A DNA stretch of 38,330 nt from Chitinophagaceae bacterium. Lineage in GTDB: Bacteria > Bacteroidota > Bacteroidia > Chitinophagales > Chitinophagaceae. Position 1 is the stretch's first letter. Each line of letters begins with the position of its first letter. Below the pieces are notes generated by a model. It made no database searches and was not told where the DNA came from. It saw nothing but the letters and a program-made list of their open reading frames with translations. Position numbers and translations under genes: made by a program. Location: NCBI GenBank assembly GCA_028288585.1, contig JAQBNL010000040.1, positions 1 to 38,330 of the forward strand. Direction: 5' to 3'. Shown in pieces: positions 32,585-38,330 of this stretch.

Positions 32585-34021
32585 TTGCAACAATCCAAAA
32601 CTATACAGCAATACCAGCAGCAACTTGCAAACGATAAAAACGGATGCGAAAATGCTGTACATTCTTATCTGCAAAAAATTGAATCTTCCAAACAGCTGAA
32701 TGCTTTTGTAGAAGTTTATAAAGAAGAAAGTATTGAAAGAGCAAAGGAATTAGATGTAAAAAGAACTAATAGGAATTCTTTAGGAAAACTTCATGGGGTT
32801 GTTATTGCGCTTAAAGATGTTATCTGTTATAAGAACCATAAGGTAAGTGCCGCTTCAAATATTTTAAAGGGTTTTACCTCTGTATATAATTCAACTGCAG
32901 TTGAAAAATTATTGGCTGAAGATGCTATAATTATAGGTAATTGTAATTGCGATGAGTTTGCCATGGGCAGTACAAACGAAAATTCAGCTTATGGAAAAGT
33001 ACTAAACGCATTAGACGAAACAAAAGTTCCTGGCGGCTCTTCAGGTGGATCAGCAGTAGCCGTTCAGGCGGGTTTATGTATGATTAGCCTGGGGAGTGAT
33101 ACAGGAGGTTCGGTAAGACAGCCGGCAGATTTCTGCGGAATTATTGGTCTGAAACCCACCTATGGCAGAGTTTCCCGGCATGGATTAATTGCTTACGCTT
33201 CTTCTTTTGACCAGATTGGAATTTTTGGAAATAATATAGAAGATGTTGCTTTAGTATTAGAAGTTATTTCCGGAGAAGATGATTATGATAGCACAGTCGC
33301 CAATAAAAAAATAGAAAAATTCAGCAGGTCAACCGGCAACAATCGTACATATAAATTCGCTTACTTTAAAAATGCTTTAAATCATCTCTCTCTTGATCCG
33401 GAAATAAAAAAGGGTATAGAAAGCCTTGTGCAAAATCTTGAAAAAGATGGTCATAGCGTGAAAGGAATTGATTTTGAATTACTGGATCATATAGTGCCTG
33501 CCTATTACGTTTTAGCTACCGCTGAGGCTTCCAGCAATCTATCCCGCTATGATGGTGTGCGTTATGGCTATAAGGAACCCTCTGCTGGTAATGTTACAGA
33601 TATGTATACCAAAACCCGTACAAAAGGTTTTGGAAAGGAAGTAAAACGCAGAATAATGTTAGGTACCTTTGTCCTGAGTTCTGGCTATTATGAAGCTTAT
33701 TTTACTAAGGCCCAGCAGGTTAGAAGATTATTGGTTGACCAAACAGAAAAAATCTTTAAAGATTTTGACGCCATCCTTATACCAACAGTGCCTGCCAATG
33801 CGTTTAATATTGGTGCTATGGAAAAAGACCCTGTAGCAACCTATTTAGCTGATATTTATACGGTATTCGCTAATCTCACAGGTATTCCGGCAATCTCAAT
33901 ACCATTATTTAAACACATTAATAACATGCCTTTTGGGGTTCAGATTATGTCAGATAAATTCAATGAAGTAACTTTGCTCGAGATTTCCGACAGGATTTTA
34001 AACGATTATAAACCAGCATGA
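32585..34021 (+). CDS. gatA: Aspartyl/glutamyl-tRNA amidotransferase subunit A, TTG start
   Basis: GatA supplies the amidase of the GatCAB complex, which converts Glu-tRNA-Gln (and Asp-tRNA-Asn) to the amide. The 478-residue protein has the amidase-signature catalytic triad: Lys77 in ALKDVI, cis-Ser152 in PGGSSGGSA and Ser176 in GSDTGGSVRQPADFCG. The start is TTG, since the codon before it is TAA and no ATG lies between it and conserved residues; MQQSKTIQQYQQQL matches the family start. The stop overlaps the next ATG by 4 bases (ATGA), so the transglycosylase gene is coupled. gatB and gatC are not in this window. Confidence 0.94.
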   Translation: MQQSKTIQQYQQQLANDKNGCENAVHSYLQKIESSKQLNAFVEVYKEESIERAKELDVKRTNRNSLGKLHGVVIALKDVICYKNHKVSAASNILKGFTSVYNSTAVEKLLAEDAIIIGNCNCDEFAMGSTNENSAYGKVLNALDETKVPGGSSGGSAVAVQAGLCMISLGSDTGGSVRQPADFCGIIGLKPTYGRVSRHGLIAYASSFDQIGIFGNNIEDVALVLEVISGEDDYDSTVANKKIEKFSRSTGNNRTYKFAYFKNALNHLSLDPEIKKGIESLVQNLEKDGHSVKGIDFELLDHIVPAYYVLATAEASSNLSRYDGVRYGYKEPSAGNVTDMYTKTRTKGFGKEVKRRIMLGTFVLSSGYYEAYFTKAQQVRRLLVDQTEKIFKDFDAILIPTVPANAFNIGAMEKDPVATYLADIYTVFANLTGIPAISIPLFKHINNMPFGVQIMSDKFNEVTLLEISDRILNDYKPA

Positions 34022-35169
34022 GGAGAATTTTATCCATAGCTTTCTTTTTGGCTGTACTACAATACAGTTCCTCTGCAAAAAGCTTTGTAGATAAAAATCA
34101 TTTGCCAAAAATACCTACAGATACAATTGTAACTTCAGTACCCGAAGATGAAACAATCGATGAAATATTAAAATCAAGAGAACTTCCCAGAAAAGAAAAA
34201 ATTCAATACTTAAGCCAGGAAACCAAATATGGCTTTAAGAATCTTTTTAAAAATTATTCCTATAACGCTGCAATGCCTTATTCATCGCAGGTAAATCCAT
34301 ACGCAGAAACATATATGCAGGATTACTTGCAGTCACATGGCAGTTATCTTCAAAAAATGAAAGGCGAAGCCACATTAAAATTTAATTTCATTGATAACAT
34401 TTTTGCCCAGTATGGCTTGCCAAAAGAATTAAAGTACCTCGCAGTTATTGAAAGCAATTTAAATTCAAATGCCTCATCATGGGTTGGTGCCCGCGGACCA
34501 TGGCAATTCATGAGCTATACTGCCAAAGATTATGGCTTGCAGGTAAATGGCTTTGTTGATGAAAGAACAGATTATTATAAAAGTACAAATGCAGCAGCAA
34601 GATATTTGCTCACCCTGTATAAAGATTTAAAAGATTGGTTGCTGGTAATCGCAGCCTATAATGGCGGTCCCGGAAGAGTTTACAGTGCTATCAGGCAAAG
34701 CGGATCAAGAAATTTTTGGGCATTGCAATATTATCTGCCTACCGAATCCAGAAATCATGTAAAGAAATTTATCGCCACGCATTATATTATGGAAGCTGTT
34801 GATAATACCTCTTCTGCTAATATTGATTATTCAACATTAAAAACCGGCAATACTTTTAAATCTACAGTTTCGCAGGAAGATGCTGATAATACTGAAGTGT
34901 TGAATATTTCCGGAAAATATAATTCAGCAATTATTGCCAAAAATCTGACCATGGATATAACCGAGTTTAACCGTTTGAATTCTGGGTTTGATATGGTAAT
35001 GTCTTCAGGTGAAGCATTCGATCTTAGATTACCTGCTGATAAAATGGATCTTTTTGTGGCCAATAAATATCCTATCCTTAATGAATGTGTGCATGTTTTA
35101 TTGAACACGGTTAATACTGAAACCAAAACAGTTTATCCTGATCAGAAAATATTCAAAAAGAAAAAATAA
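34018..35169 (+). CDS. Lytic transglycosylase, MltD/SLT family
   Basis: This enzyme cleaves peptidoglycan between MurNAc and GlcNAc. The 383-residue protein has a signal peptide (MRRILSIAFFLAVLQYSSSA). An SLT domain lies at about residues 120-260, with catalytic Glu in LAVIESNLN, then GARGPWQFMSYTAKDYGL, AARYLLTLYKDL and AAYNGGPGRVYSAI. The C-terminal part (about 290-360, LNISGKYNSAIIAKNLTMDITEFNRLN) resembles a weak LysM-type peptidoglycan-binding region. It overlaps gatA by 4 bases. Its stop abuts the stop of pabB on the other strand. Confidence 0.9.
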   Translation: MRRILSIAFFLAVLQYSSSAKSFVDKNHLPKIPTDTIVTSVPEDETIDEILKSRELPRKEKIQYLSQETKYGFKNLFKNYSYNAAMPYSSQVNPYAETYMQDYLQSHGSYLQKMKGEATLKFNFIDNIFAQYGLPKELKYLAVIESNLNSNASSWVGARGPWQFMSYTAKDYGLQVNGFVDERTDYYKSTNAAARYLLTLYKDLKDWLLVIAAYNGGPGRVYSAIRQSGSRNFWALQYYLPTESRNHVKKFIATHYIMEAVDNTSSANIDYSTLKTGNTFKSTVSQEDADNTEVLNISGKYNSAIIAKNLTMDITEFNRLNSGFDMVMSSGEAFDLRLPADKMDLFVANKYPILNECVHVLLNTVNTETKTVYPDQKIFKKKK

Positions 35170-36456
35170 CTACTGCACCGCTTTTTTCATCGCCTCAATT
35201 TTTACCAGGCATTCCTCATATTCTTTTTCTGCCTCACTGTAAAAAGTAATTGCCGACCCGGCCTGCATACTAATATATTTGTTGGCTGAATTATAAAGTA
35301 TGCTTCGTATCACTACATTAAAATCAAAATCTCCCGCAGGAGTAATATAGCCGATTGCACCTGAGAATAAGCCACGCTTCGTTTTTTCATACTTTTCTAT
35401 TAATTGCATTACACTTTTTTTGGGAACCCCTGTCATAGACCCCATAGGAAAAGTTGCTTTTATAATATCGGAAAAAGTCATAGCCTTATTAATATCCCCA
35501 CTTACCGTAGAAATCATTTGATGCACCTGTGGAAAACTGTAAATGCCAAAAAGCTCATCTACTTTTACCGAGCCTTCAATACTAACCTTGCTAAGATCAT
35601 TTCTTACAAGATCAACTACCATTACATTTTCTGCTGTTTCTTTTGTGCTTTCAAAAAGATCTTTTTTATTTTTTTCATCTTCACTTTTATTAATCAAATC
35701 TCTTTTAGATGTTCCCTTAATTGGTTGCGAAAATATTTTATTACCAACCTTCTTTAAATATCTTTCCGGGCTTGAGCACAACAGGAATTTATTGTCAATT
35801 TTATAAAACCCTGCAAAGGGGTTGGGAGAAAGCCGGCTAAGTTTTAAATAAACGTCTAAAGGATCAATTTCGCAATTATCTGCATAAAATTCCTGGCAAA
35901 AATTTATCTCATAACAATCGCCACGAAGAATATGTTGCTGGATTTGTTTAACAGTTTGCAGGTATTCTTCTTTTGAAAACCTGCTTTTTATTTCAGAAAT
36001 TAATTCTCCTGGCTGCTGCTTATTTTCTGGTATAGAAATAAGATTTTCATAAATAATATCAGCATCCCCATTAATTAAACCTATCTCTAAACTATCTTCT
36101 TTTAAGATCAAAACAAGTTCAGGAACAAAAAAGAAGAGATCAGGAAATTGAATACCATCAAAGTTTTGAGAAGATAGATTTTCAATTTCATTTTTAAGAT
36201 CATATCCAAGATGGCCAAATATCCAATCCTCCTCATCCTGAACAAAATGCTGCAAGTCTTCAAAAGCATTACCCGGTTTAGATTGCAGGGTTTTAATAGA
36301 ACCCACGGCCAATAAACATTCGAATTGGGGATTAGAAAAATTATACTGATGATTATCAAGCAAACAAAAAATGTTGAATTGTTTTGTCCAATTCAACATT
36401 TTAGTTTTAATGTCTAAAAAATTACTTACGGGGTAAGGTGTAAACTTTCTGCTCAC
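35170..36456 (-). CDS. pabB: Aminodeoxychorismate synthase component I
   Basis: PabB converts chorismate to aminodeoxychorismate for folate synthesis. The 428-residue protein has the chorismate-binding domain. PIKGT at 245-249 has Lys247, the lysine typical of PabB where TrpE has Ala. GSMTGVPKKSVMQLIEKYE and GAIGYITPAGDFDFNVVIRSILY follow. The start used is GTG at 36456, since SRKFTPYPVSNF appears to belong to the family N-terminus; an ATG at 36399 (MLNWTKQFNIF) is the alternative. No pabA gene lies nearby. It is convergent with the transglycosylase, with no gap. Confidence 0.9.
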   Translation of the reverse strand: MSRKFTPYPVSNFLDIKTKMLNWTKQFNIFCLLDNHQYNFSNPQFECLLAVGSIKTLQSKPGNAFEDLQHFVQDEEDWIFGHLGYDLKNEIENLSSQNFDGIQFPDLFFFVPELVLILKEDSLEIGLINGDADIIYENLISIPENKQQPGELISEIKSRFSKEEYLQTVKQIQQHILRGDCYEINFCQEFYADNCEIDPLDVYLKLSRLSPNPFAGFYKIDNKFLLCSSPERYLKKVGNKIFSQPIKGTSKRDLINKSEDEKNKKDLFESTKETAENVMVVDLVRNDLSKVSIEGSVKVDELFGIYSFPQVHQMISTVSGDINKAMTFSDIIKATFPMGSMTGVPKKSVMQLIEKYEKTKRGLFSGAIGYITPAGDFDFNVVIRSILYNSANKYISMQAGSAITFYSEAEKEYEECLVKIEAMKKAVQ

Positions 36457-36480
36457 TGGTTTTATAGCAATGAGAGATTA

Positions 36481-36888
36481 TTAAAAATCCTCATCGTCAT
36501 CATCCTCCAACCCTGCACCATCATCAAAAAGGTCAAGCGTTTTAAAATCATCATCAAGCCCCAGGTCATCTTCGTCACCTTTACCTTTTTTGGCAGGCCC
36601 GGCTTTTATTTTTGATTTTGGAATATCAAATTCTTCAAAATCAGGATCGTAATCGTCATCCTCTGCTTTTTCCCAATCATCTTCAACATCTTCATCTGCA
36701 TCATCATCGTCATCTCCCCTTGCTTTTTTTGCAGATGCCTTTCCTTTTTTTACAGGTTTTTCATCCATATCAAGGTCATCATCATCCTCGTCTATATCAG
36801 ATTTTGAAGATTTCTTAGAAGTAATTTCATCATCTTCCGAAACAGCCTTTTTTGTTGAAGTCTTTTTATTATCAATTTTTGATTTCAT
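36481..36888 (-). CDS. Asp-rich, intrinsically disordered protein of unknown function
   Basis: The 135-residue protein alternates short Lys blocks (KKTSTKK, KKGKASAKKAR, AKKGKG) with long Asp/Glu blocks (DIDEDDDDLDMDE, DDDDDADEDVEDDWE, ending EDDDDEDF). It has no predicted fold and no membrane segment. The Asp codons produce ATC/GAT-like triplet runs in the DNA. Its strong charge blocks would suit a polyanionic chaperone or nucleic-acid-protein interface, but nothing proves that. The start is ATG at 36888; a TTG two codons upstream is less likely. It lies between purA and pabB on the same strand, with a candidate -7 box upstream. Confidence 0.7.
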   Translation of the reverse strand: MKSKIDNKKTSTKKAVSEDDEITSKKSSKSDIDEDDDDLDMDEKPVKKGKASAKKARGDDDDDADEDVEDDWEKAEDDDYDPDFEEFDIPKSKIKAGPAKKGKGDEDDLGLDDDFKTLDLFDDGAGLEDDDDEDF

Positions 36889-36935
36889 GTGCAATGAGAT
36901 TATAATGTAAAAATTCTACGAGTTTTTCAATTAGC

Positions 36936-36943
36936 CAAAAATA
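36936..36943 (-). promoter_or_regulatory. Candidate -7 element TATTTTTG for the acidic protein gene
   Basis: On the minus strand this matches TAnnTTTG exactly. It lies 47 bp upstream of the ATG at 36888, in the gap after purA. No TTG lies at the -33 distance, and the region is AT-rich, so chance is possible. Confidence 0.35.
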
Positions 36944-36992
36944 TTTAAATATTTCTTTTAAGATTTTAATTTATACGCTTGCCAAGCCGCAA

Positions 36993-38261
<1,269 letters not shown>

Positions 38262-38263
38262 TC

Positions 38264-38290
38264 AGTTATGATTTAGAATTATGAGTTATA
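38264..38290 (-). repeat. Heptamer array in the presumed purA leader (4 units of CATAACT type)
   Basis: On the purA-sense strand four units (7, 7, 6 and 7 bases) resemble CATAACT, with no G. The array starts 5 bases after the predicted -7 element and ends 5 bases before the purA ATG, so it would make up nearly all of the 5' leader. Confidence 0.6.
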
Positions 38291-38295
38291 AGCGG

Positions 38296-38325
38296 TAAAA
38301 ATAAAATGAAAAAAAGTAAATGCAA
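38296..38325 (-). promoter_or_regulatory. Candidate purA promoter (TTG-N19-TATTTTTA)
   Basis: On the minus strand a TTG at 38325-38323 lies 19 bases upstream of TATTTTTA (38303-38296). That is one base off the TAnnTTTG consensus, with ideal spacing. The predicted transcript would start near 38290 and carry the heptamer array in its leader. Confidence 0.5.
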
Positions 38326-38330
38326 TTTAT

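Noticed and set aside
36612-36818. His/Pro/Leu-rich plus-strand frame opposite the acidic protein
   Set aside because: It is the complement of Asp codons (ATC repeats read in another frame); low complexity, no start context.

Overview
The window is AT-rich chromosomal DNA of a Bacteroidota bacterium, most likely a member of the Chitinophagales/Chitinophagaceae. The evidence is a PorT-type component of the type IX secretion system, a Wzi/RemB-like outer-membrane barrel, a SusC-style TonB receptor with an N-terminal carboxypeptidase-regulatory-like domain, DUF983/DUF2721/DUF3078 proteins, promoters of the Bacteroidota type (TAnnTTTG at -7) and few Shine-Dalgarno sequences. There are no rRNA or tRNA genes, phage genes, transposases or CRISPR arrays. 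It looks like a core-genome segment with small repeats scattered through it. Genes are tightly packed: two convergent pairs share abutting stop codons with no spacer (9537/9538 and 35169/35170).

Layout. 1-3550: partial engB (-), a frameshifted ubiE/menG that overlaps porT, a beta-carbonic anhydrase, a small membrane protein and a DUF4440-like lipoprotein. 3565-10446: Wzi/RemB-like protein (-), then pyrC, a MutS-like ATPase and a ComM/YifB ATPase, then a family 2 glycosyltransferase (-). 10547-13898: ABC exporter, DUF983, DUF2721 (-) and a cupin. 13971-20654: a TonB receptor with a small secreted partner (-), an ECF sigma factor with an overlapping gene for a protein predicted to span both membranes (-), DUF3078 barrel (+) and a small secreted protein (-). 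20785-26315: thiolase (-), pyrD and TerC (+), rsmE and dnaB (-). 26775-35169: pheT, a ZapB-like coiled-coil protein, zapA, rny, rplS, a 40-residue lipoprotein, tatA, gatA and an MltD-like transglycosylase (all +). 35170-38258: pabB, an acidic disordered protein and purA (all -).

The genes cover pyrimidine synthesis (pyrC, pyrD), purine and folate synthesis (purA, pabB), menaquinone (ubiE), translation (pheT, gatA, rplS, rsmE), replication and division (dnaB, zapA, engB), RNA decay (rny) and envelope functions (porT, tatA, TonB receptor, transglycosylase).

Two things stand out. First, there is a set of short arrays with a strict 7-bp period, mostly five units long. They occur between genes (upstream of ubiE, in the presumed leader of purA, at the DUF983/DUF2721 junction) and inside the reading frames of pyrD (twice) and rsmE (once). 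The unit sequence differs between loci, but the period is constant, and the gene-sense strand of five of the six contains no G. rsmE also carries a GC-rich palindrome in frame. Second, the ECF sigma factor at 18324-18893 is paired with a single polypeptide that has a short cytoplasmic head, one transmembrane helix, a repeat-containing disordered linker of about 175 residues and a C-terminal outer-membrane barrel. This is the architecture of a dual-membrane-spanning anti-sigma factor.
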